A DNA stretch of 64,000 bases from Flavisphingomonas formosensis (GCF_009755815.1 NZ_WRPK01000011.1:1-64000); one strand, 5' to 3'. Shown: positions 34,784 to 43,540, numbered from the stretch's first letter. A program made the numbers and translations. Notes: a model not told the origin generated them from the letters alone.

Positions 34784-34799
34784 TATTTTAAGCCTATAA
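34784..34799. promoter_or_regulatory. Operator-like site sharing a core with the salicylyl-CoA hydroxylase promoter
   Basis: TATTTTAAGCCTATAA lies 26 bp before the cupin start, between the nitrilase and cupin genes. Its core TTTAAGCCTA (34787-34796) is identical to the centre of the inverted repeat TGCTTTAAGCCTAAAGCA, read on the complementary strand, at 52072-52089. The site may belong to the MarR regulator encoded at 49051. Confidence 0.55.
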
Positions 34800-34824
34800 C
34801 AACTGGAGCGGAAGGACGCGGCTG

Positions 34825-35952
34825 ATGGCGACCCAGAGCTACGATCAATATCGCGAGGAGGTGGCCGGCCGGGCGAACGTCGCCGACACCGCCGAATTGC
34901 GCGACTATTACCGGGATCTCGAAAGCCAGCATGCCGGCGCGCTGTGGACGGTGGCGAACAAGATCGAGCCGTGGGAGCCCGCGTCGGATTCGGTGCCGGT
35001 GGTCTGGCATTATGACCGGCTGAAGCCCCACGTCCTGCGTTCGCTGGATCTGGTGACGCCGGAGCAGGCGGGCCGCCGCGTCGTCTATCTCGCCAATCCG
35101 GGGCGCGAGGCGGTCACCGCCGCGGTCGGCTGGCTCTATTCCGGCATCCAGGTGATGGGGCCGGGCGAATGCGCGTCGAGCCACCGCCATTCCGCCTCCG
35201 CGCTGCGCTTCATCATGGAGGGATCGGGCGCCTTCACCAATGTCGATGGGCACAAGATGACGCTCGGCCGCAACGATTTCGTGCTCACCCCCAACGGCAC
35301 CTGGCACGAGCATGGCGTGGCGGAGGAGGGCACCGTCTGCCTCTGGCAGGATGGGCTCGACATCCCGCTGATGAACGCGCTGGAGGCGAATTTCTACGAG
35401 GTCCATCCGGATCTGCAGCAGGCGATCTCCTTTCCGATCGACGATTCCACCATGAAATGGGGCAATCCCGCGCTGCGCCCAGCGGGCGAGAGCTGGTCGA
35501 AGCGCTATTCGCCGCTCCTCAAATATGAGTGGGAGCCGACCTACGAATCGCTCCAGCGCTATGCCCGCGTCACCGACGGCTCGCCCTATGACGGCATCCA
35601 CATGGATTATGTGAACCCGCTGACCGGCGGCCCGCCGATGATGACGATGGGCGCCTCGATGCAGCTCCTCCGCCCCGGCGAGCACACCAAGGCGCATCGC
35701 GAGGTCGGCAGCTTCGTCTATCAGTGCGCCAAGGGCAGCGGCCATTCGATCGTCAATGGCAAGCGGCTCGACTGGAAGGAGCGCGACATATTCGTCGTCC
35801 CCTCCTGGATGTGGCACGAGCATGTCAACGGCTCGGCGAGCGAGGATGCCTGCCTCTTCTCCTTCCACGACCTGCCCGTCATGCGCGCCCTCGGCCTCTA
35901 CCGCGCCGAGGCCCTCGCCGAAAATGGCGGCCACCAGCCGATAGTGGATTGA
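34825..35952 (+). CDS. Gentisate 1,2-dioxygenase-like bicupin
   Basis: A 375-residue two-cupin protein. Cupin 1 has the iron ligands H120 and H122 in GECASSHRHSASALRFIMEG and H161 in NGTWHEHG. Cupin 2 repeats the pattern (LRPGEHTKAHREVGSFVYQC, PSWMWHEHVNG). Gentisate dioxygenases open the ring between carboxyl and hydroxyl to maleylpyruvate; 1-hydroxy-2-naphthoate and salicylate dioxygenases are close relatives, so the exact substrate is open. It is followed by an FAH-family hydrolase, as expected. Confidence 0.9.
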   Translation: MATQSYDQYREEVAGRANVADTAELRDYYRDLESQHAGALWTVANKIEPWEPASDSVPVVWHYDRLKPHVLRSLDLVTPEQAGRRVVYLANPGREAVTAAVGWLYSGIQVMGPGECASSHRHSASALRFIMEGSGAFTNVDGHKMTLGRNDFVLTPNGTWHEHGVAEEGTVCLWQDGLDIPLMNALEANFYEVHPDLQQAISFPIDDSTMKWGNPALRPAGESWSKRYSPLLKYEWEPTYESLQRYARVTDGSPYDGIHMDYVNPLTGGPPMMTMGASMQLLRPGEHTKAHREVGSFVYQCAKGSGHSIVNGKRLDWKERDIFVVPSWMWHEHVNGSASEDACLFSFHDLPVMRALGLYRAEALAENGGHQPIVD

Positions 35953-35962
35953 AGATGAACAC

Positions 35963-36100
35963 GATCCTCCCCGGAACGGGGAGGGGGACCATGCGCAGCA
36001 TGGTGGAGGGGCTCGCGCCGGCGACGGACGATTCGTATGCAGTGAGCGGAACCCCTCCACCGCGCTACACGCGGTCCCCCTCCCCCTCTGGGGGAGGATG
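35963..36100. repeat. Family A palindromic repeat, complete (copy A2)
   Basis: The left arm is GATCCTCCCCGGAACGGGGA, then a GGTGGAGGGGCT end. The right arm starts AACCCCTCCACCGCGC and ends CCTCTGGGGGAGGATG. Same design as copy A1. It is inserted between the cupin and FAH genes of one operon. Confidence 0.9.
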
Positions 36101-36133
36101 AAAGAATCCCCCCAATCCCGAGAAAGGACCCCC

Positions 36134-37045
36134 ATGCGTCTCGTCACCTATCGCGCCTCGATCGAGGCGGAAGCGCGCCTCGGCGTGCTCGCCGGCGATC
36201 TCGTCGTCGACATCGCGAAGCTCGGCGCGCGCGCCGGCGTGCCGCTGCCTTCGCGCATGCTCGATTTCATCGATCTCGGCCCGGTCGCCCTCGCCGAGCT
36301 CAAGGCGCTGATGGAGGAAGCGAACGGCCGCTGGCCGGTCGGCGGCGCGCTGCCGCTGGTCAATGTCACGCTGCTCGCCCCGATCCCGCGCCCGCGCAAG
36401 AACATCTTCGGCATCGGCCTCAACTATGTCGAGCATGTCGAGGAAAGCGCCCGCTCGCTCGATACCTCCAAGGATCTTCCGAAACAGCCGGTGATCTTCT
36501 CCAAGCCGCCGACCACGGTGATCGGCCCGGGCGATCCCGTCGTCCACAACGCCGCCATCACCCAGCAGCTCGATTGGGAGGTGGAGCTCGGCGCCGTGAT
36601 CGGCCGCACCGCCCGCCGCGTGATGACGCAGGACGCGCTGAACTATGTCTTCGGCTACACCGTGCTGATCGACATGAGCGCCCGCGACAATCGCCGCGCC
36701 GGCCAGTGGATCTATTCCAAGGGGCAGGACAGCTATTGCCCGATGGGCCCCTGCATCGTCACCGCCGACGAGATCCCCGATCCCCAGACGCTGGACCTGT
36801 GGCTGACCGTCAACGGCGTCGAGAAGCAGCGGTCCAACACCCGCTACATGCTGTTCAAGGTCGATTATCTGATCTCGGACATCAGCCAGGGCATCACGCT
36901 GGAGCCGGGCGACATCATCGCCACCGGCACCCCCGCCGGCGTCGGCGCGGGCCGCGATCCGCAGGAATGGGTGTGGCCGGGCGACACCATCGTCGCCGAG
37001 GTGACCGGCATCGGCACGCTGCGCCACCCGGTGGTCGCAGGCTGA
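36134..37045 (+). CDS. Fumarylacetoacetate hydrolase (FAH) family protein
   Basis: A 303-residue C-C hydrolase. KNIFGIGLNYVEH and PVIFSKPPTTVIGPGDPV line the pocket. DWEVELGAVIGRTAR gives the Glu-x-Glu metal pair, and EPGDIIATGTPAGVGAGRDP closes the site. It could be fumarylpyruvate or maleylpyruvate hydrolase acting after the gentisate-dioxygenase-like enzyme. No maleylpyruvate isomerase gene is nearby, which would favour direct hydrolysis. The ATG at 36134 has AGAAAGGA upstream; the frame is open 12 codons earlier. Confidence 0.93.
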   Translation: MRLVTYRASIEAEARLGVLAGDLVVDIAKLGARAGVPLPSRMLDFIDLGPVALAELKALMEEANGRWPVGGALPLVNVTLLAPIPRPRKNIFGIGLNYVEHVEESARSLDTSKDLPKQPVIFSKPPTTVIGPGDPVVHNAAITQQLDWEVELGAVIGRTARRVMTQDALNYVFGYTVLIDMSARDNRRAGQWIYSKGQDSYCPMGPCIVTADEIPDPQTLDLWLTVNGVEKQRSNTRYMLFKVDYLISDISQGITLEPGDIIATGTPAGVGAGRDPQEWVWPGDTIVAEVTGIGTLRHPVVAG

Positions 37046-37052
37046 GCCCCCT

Positions 37053-37152
37053 TCATCCTCCCCCGCAAGGGGGAGGGGGACCGTCGAAGGCGGTGGAGGG
37101 GCCCCCGCTCACGCCCAAAACGCCGTTTGCCGTGCACGGAAGCCCCTCCCCC
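37053..37152. repeat. Family A repeat, degraded (copy A3)
   Basis: The left arm is well kept (CATCCTCCCCCGCAAGGGGG, then GGCGGTGGAGGGGCC). The right arm is reduced to AAGCCCCTCCCCC near 37140-37152. A CGTCATCCCGG family D fragment follows at about 37191. It lies downstream of the FAH gene. Confidence 0.75.
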
Positions 37153-37237
37153 GCGCCGCGGAATGACGTCCCGCCGGCCTCTGCCTCCTCGTCATCCCGG
37201 CCCAGCAAATCCTACAGCCGATCGGCTCGCGGCCCCC

Positions 37238-38242
37238 TCAGCTGACCACCCGCCGGAATATCTTCGATCGCGACAGGACGATGCTGATCGCCAGCCCCGC
37301 CGCAAACGCCGCAAGCGAGTTGGGAAGTATGAAAACAGCCATCGCGCCCGATATCGCGAAGGCGATCCACAAGAACAGCAAATGGCTGGTATAGACGCCG
37401 AGGCTATATTTCCCCAGCGTGGCTATTTTCTCGACGATGCCGGAATTCGGCAGCGAAAGCGCCAGGAAGAAGCAGAATATCCCCAGCGGATAGGTCATCA
37501 GCGCAAAATCGTGGCTCGAAAAATCGGCATGGGTTTGCGCGCCGATCCAGACTTCCTCGCAATAGAGCGCCAGGAGGCTCGCCGCGATACCGCCGAGCGA
37601 GACGAGCGAGCTCAACGTCAACGATCGCGCGCGGATCGCCGCACCGAGATACACGAACAGCGGCGCGACCATGATGCCGCCGCGCGAGGCGCTGCCGTGC
37701 AGATGAAGCACGTCATGATAGCTGCCACGCGCCAGGCCCACCGCCGCGATCAGGGCGCAGACGATTCCGGTCACTCGCCATCTTACGACGGGAAGCCCGA
37801 CGGCGACCAGAACCATCGATATGCCGAGCGCCGGCAGGAACCAGAGGTGAAATGCCGGTCCCCCCATCACTATGTCGCGAAGATGAAAGGCGCTGGCATG
37901 GCCGGGGATCAGGGCCGCGGCGACATAATAGACCGCCACCCAGAAGACATAGATCGGCAGCAGCCGGATCATCGGCTGCACGACGATATCGGGCGTCAGC
38001 CGATCGCGCTGCTTGATGAAGAAGCCGCTCGCTATGAAAAAGAACGGGACGGCTGCCCTGAGCGGCAAGGAAAATATCTGCAGCGTCATATGGAGGCGAT
38101 CCTCGTCGCCGAACTGAATGGCGTGGAGGACGATCACGAGAAACGCCATCGCCGCCCTGACGGCATCGATGCCCGAAAGGCGCTGGCTTCCCTGGCCCGA
38201 ACGCCTCGCCTCGTCACCCTGGCGCTTCAATGCGGCCGTCAT
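37238..38242 (-). CDS. Acyltransferase 3 family membrane protein
   Basis: A 334-residue integral membrane protein with about ten hydrophobic helices. The N-terminal RLSGIDAVRAAMAFLVIVLHA is the family's first helix with its histidine, and PAVPFFFIASGFFI-like text (RAAVPFFFIASGFFIKQR) follows. AFHLWFLPAL and GKYSLGVYTSHLLFLW are further family blocks. These enzymes O-acylate surface sugars such as O-antigen, exopolysaccharide or glucans using cytoplasmic acyl-CoA. It has no polysaccharide genes beside it. Confidence 0.9.
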   Translation of the reverse strand: MTAALKRQGDEARRSGQGSQRLSGIDAVRAAMAFLVIVLHAIQFGDEDRLHMTLQIFSLPLRAAVPFFFIASGFFIKQRDRLTPDIVVQPMIRLLPIYVFWVAVYYVAAALIPGHASAFHLRDIVMGGPAFHLWFLPALGISMVLVAVGLPVVRWRVTGIVCALIAAVGLARGSYHDVLHLHGSASRGGIMVAPLFVYLGAAIRARSLTLSSLVSLGGIAASLLALYCEEVWIGAQTHADFSSHDFALMTYPLGIFCFFLALSLPNSGIVEKIATLGKYSLGVYTSHLLFLWIAFAISGAMAVFILPNSLAAFAAGLAISIVLSRSKIFRRVVS

Positions 38243-38464
38243 CGTGCCCCCGTCCCCTGTGCCCCGGGCAAGGATAAAGCAGTTTGACCTCCATTCAACG
38301 GCAGAATCGGGACCGGGGATTAGTAGATGCCATCTGCGTCAGTCGGCCAAACTCCGCATCTCACGCCGGTCGATTGACCGAAAGCTGCTTCGATGTCGCC
38401 CGCTCCCCTACGTCTTGATCGCCGATCCGCCGCTCCGGCCATCGGCCAGCCGTAAGCGTGCCCG

Positions 38465-39388
38465 CTAACCACAGGTCCAGACCGGCGGCGTCCCGATCGT
38501 CTCGCGCAGGGCGGTGCTGACGATCCGCAGCCGCGCCGAGGGCTGGGCGAGGGCGCGCAGCAGCCATACGCCTGATGGCTCCGCATTCCATGGCTCATCC
38601 TCCAGCGGAAGCCGGATCAGCTCTCCAGCCTGCACGTCCGTCCCTATCACCCAGTCTGGCAGAAAGGCGATCCCGATGCCGGCGCGCGCGGCAAGGCGCA
38701 TCGCCTCGAAATCGTCGCACCGAAACACCGCCGGGCCGATCGCCGCCGCCCCGCCGGCCGTTCGCCCGACGTCGCTCCAGCCCAAGAGGTCGGCACCGTG
38801 CAGCTTGTCGATCAGCCGATGCTCGGCAAGCTCCGCCGCCGTGCCGGGGCGGCCGGATCGGGCGAGATAGTGCGGGCTCGCGATGAGCAGCCGGCACTGG
38901 TCCGCCAGCTTCGATGCGATCAGCGTGCTGTCGGCAAGCCGGCCGATGCGGATCACCGCGTCCAGCCGTTCGAGCACCGGATCGGCCAGCCGCTCGGTCA
39001 GGTCCAGCTCGATCGTCAGGCGCGGATGCTCGGCCATCACCCGTTCGATCGCGGGGATCACATAGCGTTTGCCGAAGGTCGGGAAGCAGGCGAGGCGGAA
39101 GGTGCCGGCGATGGCGCCGTCGAACGCCGCAATCTCGGCATGGGTGTCGGTCAGCTGGTCGAGCAATGGCTGGGCGCGCTCGAACAGGCGCTCGCCAGCA
39201 TCGGTCATGGTCAGCGCCCGCGTCGATCGGATCAGCAACGGCACGCCCAGCGAATGCTCGAGCGCGTCGATCTGCCGCACGATCGCGGACGGCGTCTGCC
39301 CGCGGCGTCTGCCCGCGCCCGAGAAACTGCCCTGCCGCACGACATCGACGAACACCGCGAGATGCTCGGCAAAGCGGGGATCCTTCAT
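38465..39388 (-). CDS. LysR-family transcriptional regulator
   Basis: A 307-residue LTTR. The N-terminal winged helix-turn-helix is at 8-65, with FSGAGRRRGQTPSAIVRQIDALEHSLGVPLLIRSTRALTMTDAG. The effector domain starts near 90 (TFRLACFPTFGKRYVIPAIERVMAEHPRLTIELDL). One oddity is the helix-turn reading SGAGRRRGQTPSAI, with more arginine than the usual AARxLxxSQPAVS. It is divergent from the SRPBCC-like gene at 39521, which is its likely target; an inverted repeat lies just before its own start. Confidence 0.92.
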   Translation of the reverse strand: MKDPRFAEHLAVFVDVVRQGSFSGAGRRRGQTPSAIVRQIDALEHSLGVPLLIRSTRALTMTDAGERLFERAQPLLDQLTDTHAEIAAFDGAIAGTFRLACFPTFGKRYVIPAIERVMAEHPRLTIELDLTERLADPVLERLDAVIRIGRLADSTLIASKLADQCRLLIASPHYLARSGRPGTAAELAEHRLIDKLHGADLLGWSDVGRTAGGAAAIGPAVFRCDDFEAMRLAARAGIGIAFLPDWVIGTDVQAGELIRLPLEDEPWNAEPSGVWLLRALAQPSARLRIVSTALRETIGTPPVWTCG

Positions 39389-39399
39389 GCGCGCTCCAT

Positions 39400-39418
39400 C
39401 TTTGCCAAATGCGCAAAG
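39400..39418. promoter_or_regulatory. LysR-type inverted repeat
   Basis: CTTTGCCAAATGCGCAAAG has 6-bp arms CTTTGC/GCAAAG around 7 bases, in keeping with the T-N11-A form. It starts 12 bp upstream of the LysR start, in the divergent gap with the gene at 39521, where autoregulation and target activation usually share one site. Confidence 0.6.
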
Positions 39419-39520
39419 CCGTTAGCAAAACAGCGTGCGTTATCATCGCGCGCCTGTCGAGGCATCTCCGGGCCACCGCAGAGACGCTCCCGTCTCCCGC
39501 AACGCTCAAGGACCAAGACG

Positions 39521-40075
39521 ATGAAAATACTCGACCAGATCCTCTCCCAGTCCGCCTACACGCATGAGATCGCGGTGCCTTACGCGCAGGTCGATATCGC
39601 CGACTGGCTGTTCACCCTGCCGGAGGCGGAATATCTGCGCTGCTGCGCGCCAGATCATATCGCGGCCGGCGTCACCACCACGGACGATGGCCGGCGCATG
39701 TCGATCAATGTCGAGATGATCGGCACGGGCCTTGTCGTCCAGCACTATGTCGCCGAGGAAGCGACGCCGCATTATGTGCGGATGAATTCGATCTCGGACG
39801 TGTTCACCGCCAATGGCCGCACCCAGGTCAACGTGCTGTGGGAATTGATCGCCGAGGATGCCGGCGACGGCCGCACCCGCTACACCAATCGCGTCACCGC
39901 GCACCCCACCGACGCCTTCATGGCGTTCCTCGACGAACATGGCATCGCCTTTGCGGACGCCGCCGCGGCACGCCAGGCGGCCGGCAGCGACCATAATCGC
40001 CGCGAAACGCCGATATTCGCCGAAAGCATCGCGCGCCGCGCGCTGGCCCGCGCCGGAACGGAAATGGTGCTGTGA
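39521..40075 (+). CDS. SRPBCC-like conserved protein of unknown function
   Basis: A 184-residue cytoplasmic protein. VNVEMIGTGLVVQHYVAEEATPHYVRMNSISDVFT and TQVNVLWELIAEDAGDGRTRYTNRVTAHPTDAFMAFL look like the strands of a START/SRPBCC ligand-binding fold. The C terminus DHNRRETPIFAESIARRAL is conserved in relatives as I recall them. No enzyme is implied. It faces the LysR gene across 132 bp and is probably its regulated target. Confidence 0.75.
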   Translation: MKILDQILSQSAYTHEIAVPYAQVDIADWLFTLPEAEYLRCCAPDHIAAGVTTTDDGRRMSINVEMIGTGLVVQHYVAEEATPHYVRMNSISDVFTANGRTQVNVLWELIAEDAGDGRTRYTNRVTAHPTDAFMAFLDEHGIAFADAAAARQAAGSDHNRRETPIFAESIARRALARAGTEMVL

Positions 40076-40412
40076 AGCTGAGCCTTCGCCGATCGCTCCA
40101 ATGCGGCGGCAGACCAAGCGCCTATGGCAAGCGTTCCTTCTTCATCCTCCCCATCGAAGATGGGGAGGGGACCGCGTGTATCGCGGTGGAGGGGAAATCC
40201 GCGGCCGATCATAGAGGCGTTCGCTTTGTCATCGTTCGCTATTGCTCCTCCCGAGCGGAACTCGGAAGGATGGGCTGTACTCCTGAGGCCCGATGCTGCG
40301 GTTCCGGTTTACTAACCACATCTGGTGCGTCATCTATCATGCCAGATGATTCAGAAGTATGATCGATTTAGTAATATCGAACGGTAACTCCCCATGGGAG
40401 GATTGAGTTGGG
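40076..40412. other. 337-bp gap at the left border of the accessory island
   Basis: It contains the family A half element at 40141-40194. After about 40210 base composition drops and codon-like structure vanishes. GATTTAGTAATATCG near 40362 is among the most AT-rich spots of the window. This looks like the boundary between catabolic core and island. Confidence 0.5.
40141..40194. repeat. Family A repeat, one arm (copy A4)
   Basis: TTCATCCTCCCCATCGAAGA followed by TGGGGAGGGG and CGCGGTGGAGGGG is a single, self-complementary family A arm with no second arm. It marks the last core-type repeat before the island. Confidence 0.8.
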
Positions 40413-40622
40413 ATGGCAGTGGAGAAGTCGATGCGATCAGAGCATCTTACAGCGCTTATGGTGCTATCCGTTGCGGCGATCCTCGGTTTGATAGCAACGG
40501 GATATTCTCGTTTTCTATTCCTCGTGATGCCCTTCGTTGCTCTGTTCCTTTGGGCTCAGCGTAAGCGGAACCGGATACGTAACGTTGAATCCGATATCTG
40601 TTTGCCCAACGGGCGACGCTGA
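40413..40622 (+). CDS. Small two-helix membrane protein, hypothetical
   Basis: A 69-residue product with hydrophobic stretches LTALMVLSVAAILGLIATGY and FLFLVMPFVALFLWA separated by a short loop and ending in a basic tail (AQRKRNRIRN). GGGAGG lies about 14 bp upstream of the ATG, rather far. Codon use is less GC-biased than in the catabolic genes. No family recognised; the call rests on hydrophobicity and an open frame. Confidence 0.4.
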   Translation: MAVEKSMRSEHLTALMVLSVAAILGLIATGYSRFLFLVMPFVALFLWAQRKRNRIRNVESDICLPNGRR

Positions 40623-40829
40623 GAGCGGAAAGGCCGCAAATGCGCGAATTCGGGGCAATGAGTGTATATGGCAAACCGGCGCTGTAATCAGAAGCAAGCG
40701 GGGTGGGTACCCAGTGTAAGTTTTGGCAGCTGGGCAGCTTGGACAAGATACGGTCTCACCAACCTTCCGCTTTCGGGTTGCTTCAGAAAATCGGCTGAAG
40801 GGCCGGAAGGTTAGGCGAAGCGGACAGCT

Positions 40830-41276
40830 TCAGTAGGTTTCGTCGCGCTTGTGATATGGCCGAAGTCGCCCAAGCCGTCCGGCCAAACTGTGGGGGAGCC
40901 GTGTTTCAAATTGCCGAACCTGATTGGCCGCATAACCATCGCCCAGCTTAGCGCCCAACCTGAGCCAGCGACGGTACCCATGCATATCTCTGCTGTTGAA
41001 ACAATGCATCGCAAGGTGTTGAGCGGCGCGAGCATTCCCAAGTGAAAATGCTCGATAATACAGTCCTGCAGGCGAAAAGCTGTCTGCCTGCGCCCCCAGT
41101 CTTCCGGGCCATTTGTCAGTATCGCAGAACCAGCAGGCAAGGTCGATCATGGCTTCTGTATGGCGCCGCATCGCCAGATGCCACAAAATAGGCGCCCAAC
41201 GTCCTGGCTTATGCTCCTCGCGAATTTGCATGGCCTTGAGGTATAAACGCTCGGCTCGGTCTGCGGCATTCGTCAT
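40830..41276 (-). CDS. Sel1-repeat-like protein
   Basis: A 148-residue helical protein. ALWHLAMRRHTEAMIDLACWF-type text (PILWHLAMRRHTEAMIDLACWFCD), AGLYYRAFSLGNARAAQHLAMHCFNSRDMHGYRRWLRLGAKLGDGYAANQVRQFE shows the A-x-x-x-L-G-x-x-x-A pattern of Sel1/TPR pairs, two to three of them. There is no signal peptide. It is the only minus-strand gene at the left of the island. Sel1 proteins mediate protein contacts and are common beside toxin and immunity genes. The ATG at 41276 is preferred to a TTG six bases upstream. Confidence 0.75.
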   Translation of the reverse strand: MTNAADRAERLYLKAMQIREEHKPGRWAPILWHLAMRRHTEAMIDLACWFCDTDKWPGRLGAQADSFSPAGLYYRAFSLGNARAAQHLAMHCFNSRDMHGYRRWLRLGAKLGDGYAANQVRQFETRLPHSLAGRLGRLRPYHKRDETY

Positions 41277-41465
41277 GCCCAATTGATGACAGGCACATTT
41301 GACGCCCGCAATAGAGCGGTGTCCCGAATGGCGGATTACAGGAGATCCCCGAATGGCTGCCGTGGCTGTCGGTCGCCAAACTTGTCCAGCGGCCTAGTCG
41401 GCCATCGCCCAGCTGGGAATTACGGTGCCAGTTTACTAAATGCCTCAATGGGGCAAGCGCTGGTA

Positions 41466-42139
41466 ATGGCTCGTCTCCCTCGCCTCGTGCTGCCGGGTTA
41501 TCCCCATCATGTGACGCAACGCGGCAACCGGCGCTCGCAGACCTTCTTCAAGGAAGCGGACTATGCGCTGTACCGCGATCTGCTGGCGGAGGCGGCGGAC
41601 AAGGCCGCCACGGAAATCTGGTGCTGCCTGATGCCCAATCATGTTCATCTCATTGTCGTGCCGAGCGACGACGGCGGGCTGCGCCGGACCTTTGCCGACC
41701 GTATACCGGCTTCATCAACGCCCGCCACCGCTGGACCGGCGATCTCTGGCAAGGCCGCTTCGGCGCGGTAATGATGGACGAGGCGCATCTGGCGCATGCG
41801 ATGCGCTATGTGTCGCTCAATCCGGTACGGGCGAAACGCGTCGAGCGTGCGCAGGATTGGCGCTGGTCGAGCGTGGCGGCCCATCTTGCGGGCAAGGATG
41901 ACGCGCTCGTTCGGGTGGAGCCTGCCCTAGAGCGCTATGGCGACTTCGCAGACTTCCTCGGATCGCGGGGCGACCATGCGGAGGCCTGGCGCGCTCTGCC
42001 GCGATCAGAAACCTCGGGTCGTCCGCTCGGTGCCGTCGAGTGGATAACCGTGCTGGAGGCGAAGACCGGTCGCATTCTGACGCCGCAAAAGCGCGGGCCG
42101 AAGCCGAAAGATCGGTTATTTGGTAAAGTGGCACCGTAA
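41466..42139 (+). pseudogene. REP-associated tyrosine transposase (RAYT, TnpA_REP), frameshifted
   Basis: A Y1 HUH-family transposase in two frames. Frame 1 (from the ATG at 41466) encodes MARLPRLVLPGYPHHVTQRGNRR and the HUH motif CLMPNHVHLIVVPSDDGGLRRTFAD. At about 41697-41704 the frame breaks. The second frame continues YTGFINARHRWTGDLWQGRFG and AMRYVSLNPVRAKRV (with the catalytic tyrosine) to the stop at 42139. Compared with intact relatives (FADAHRRYTGF), about ten bases were lost. The intact protein would process REP palindromes. Confidence 0.9.
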
Positions 42140-42252
42140 TGCATGCCTTACCGTGCGGCGATGGCTACGGCATCGCCGCACGGCGGGAAGCGCCCCGATT
42201 ACGGCAGTGGACAGCCGAACCCGCTTCCGCATAAATACCCCCCGCTAGGTGC

Positions 42253-42504
42253 ATGCGAAGGGATGGCAAGTTGCTCTATGGCGTTATCCTGACACTTCCC
42301 TGCATTGCAATGCTCTTATTCCCGAATCGTCAAGTTAGCCGTGTAGAAGAGCGTATGGCAGCCGGTGACGACCGATTCTTTGAGGAACAACGCACCTATC
42401 GGTCCTATCCGCATCTACGGAATGCGCGCGTTGTCCGCCTCTTAGGGGCGATCGGGACCATCTGTGGTGTGGGTTACTGCCTCATGCAGATTTACGCGAA
42501 GTAA
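42253..42504 (+). CDS. Small membrane protein, hypothetical
   Basis: An 83-residue product with an N-terminal helix (LLYGVILTLPCIAMLLF), a charged centre (SRVEERMAAGDDRFFEEQRTYRSYP) and a C-terminal helix (LLGAIGTICGVGYCLMQIYA). This is the hairpin topology of small inner-membrane proteins. It is in the run of plus-strand orphan genes, 113 bp after the broken transposase. No family recognised. Confidence 0.6.
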   Translation: MRRDGKLLYGVILTLPCIAMLLFPNRQVSRVEERMAAGDDRFFEEQRTYRSYPHLRNARVVRLLGAIGTICGVGYCLMQIYAK

Positions 42505-42683
42505 GGTCCGCTTCTTTCGATCATCGCGCCAAATGCTGCTCGAGAGCAAACCACCGATTCCTTGCCGGCCGGCACGGCCACGGAGTCGCCAACAGGAGCA
42601 GCGGGAAGCCCAAGCTACGCCATTGCGTGTCCAAAACTCGATCTCCCATAGCCTGCATCGGCAAGACCGCATAATGAGGGCCA

Positions 42684-43124
42684 ATGGACGTGCTTCGCCT
42701 ACGGTTCAGACCTGACGATGAATGGCTCGGCGAGCTCACCGCCTCGGTATCTGCTGAAGGCTTTTCCGCCGTTGGTACGGCATGGTTTTCTAAAGACGAT
42801 CTCCGCAAGTTTGCTGAGAGCCTGTCCGCGTTTCCGCTACCTGAAGAGGTGCCACCCTCCATTTCAGGCGGCCTAGGTGCAAACGAGACAAATCCGCCGC
42901 AGGAGGTGGTCGCGATAAGGTTCGAGCCGCATGACGCGCGCGGAATGGTGAGAGCCACCGTGCGCTTGGCAACCGAGATTTGGAACGGCAAGGAGCGCGA
43001 TCTGAGCAAGGAGGCCACTATCCGTTTCATCGTAACCTACGGCGATCTGGCTCGATTTGGCCCTGCTATGCGTGACCTGATCGAGGGGCTTGCCGCCGAG
43101 GCGGTACTTACGTCTACACCCTGA
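42684..43124 (+). CDS. Hypothetical cytoplasmic protein, immunity-like
   Basis: A 146-residue acidic protein of alternating strands: DEWLGELTASVSAEGFSAVGTAWFSKDDLRKFAESLSAFPLP, then EVVAIRFEPHDARGMVRATVRLATEIW and ATIRFIVTYGDLARFGPAMRDLIEG. The WFSKDDLRKFAESL pattern recalls small immunity-type proteins of polymorphic toxin systems, but I cannot place it in a named family. No signal peptide. It is part of the plus-strand orphan-gene run. Confidence 0.65.
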   Translation: MDVLRLRFRPDDEWLGELTASVSAEGFSAVGTAWFSKDDLRKFAESLSAFPLPEEVPPSISGGLGANETNPPQEVVAIRFEPHDARGMVRATVRLATEIWNGKERDLSKEATIRFIVTYGDLARFGPAMRDLIEGLAAEAVLTSTP

Positions 43125-43180
43125 TCGCAGCGGCAGTTCCGCCCATTTCCAGACGACCGCTCGGGCTATATGCTATCGCC

Positions 43181-43498
43181 ATGGAACATTTTTGGCTCCG
43201 CTGGCGAGGCGAATTGCGGGCAATTCTCATCCTCGGGGCCCTTTTGGTTCTGTTCGTCGGCGTGGTGGCCTTCAGGCAATCGGGGCCGTCGGTTGTAGAG
43301 ACGGGAAGAGTGCTTCGTTTCGGCAGCTATGCTACCGATCTTGGCGACCGTCCCACCGTCGTCGTAGTGACCGCCGACGGGCATGAGACTACTGTTGTCG
43401 CGACACCCGGCTCGTTGACCCACTGTTCTTCCGGATCCAATATCAGGTTAATTAGGAGGCCGCACGGTTTGAGCGTGGCCCCAGTTGGGTGTTGGTAG
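43181..43498 (+). CDS. Single-pass membrane protein, hypothetical
   Basis: A 105-residue product with one N-terminal membrane helix (ELRAILILGALLVLFVGVVAF) and a strand-rich outside part (VLRFGSYATDLGDRPTVVVVTADGHETTVVATPG). The AT-rich sequence TATATGCTAT lies about 12 bp before the start and may act as a -10. No family recognised. Confidence 0.6.
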   Translation: MEHFWLRWRGELRAILILGALLVLFVGVVAFRQSGPSVVETGRVLRFGSYATDLGDRPTVVVVTADGHETTVVATPGSLTHCSSGSNIRLIRRPHGLSVAPVGCW

Positions 43499-43540
43499 CC
43501 TACGAGACGGGGAGGCCCGGAGTGTCCGCCTTCCACCATC

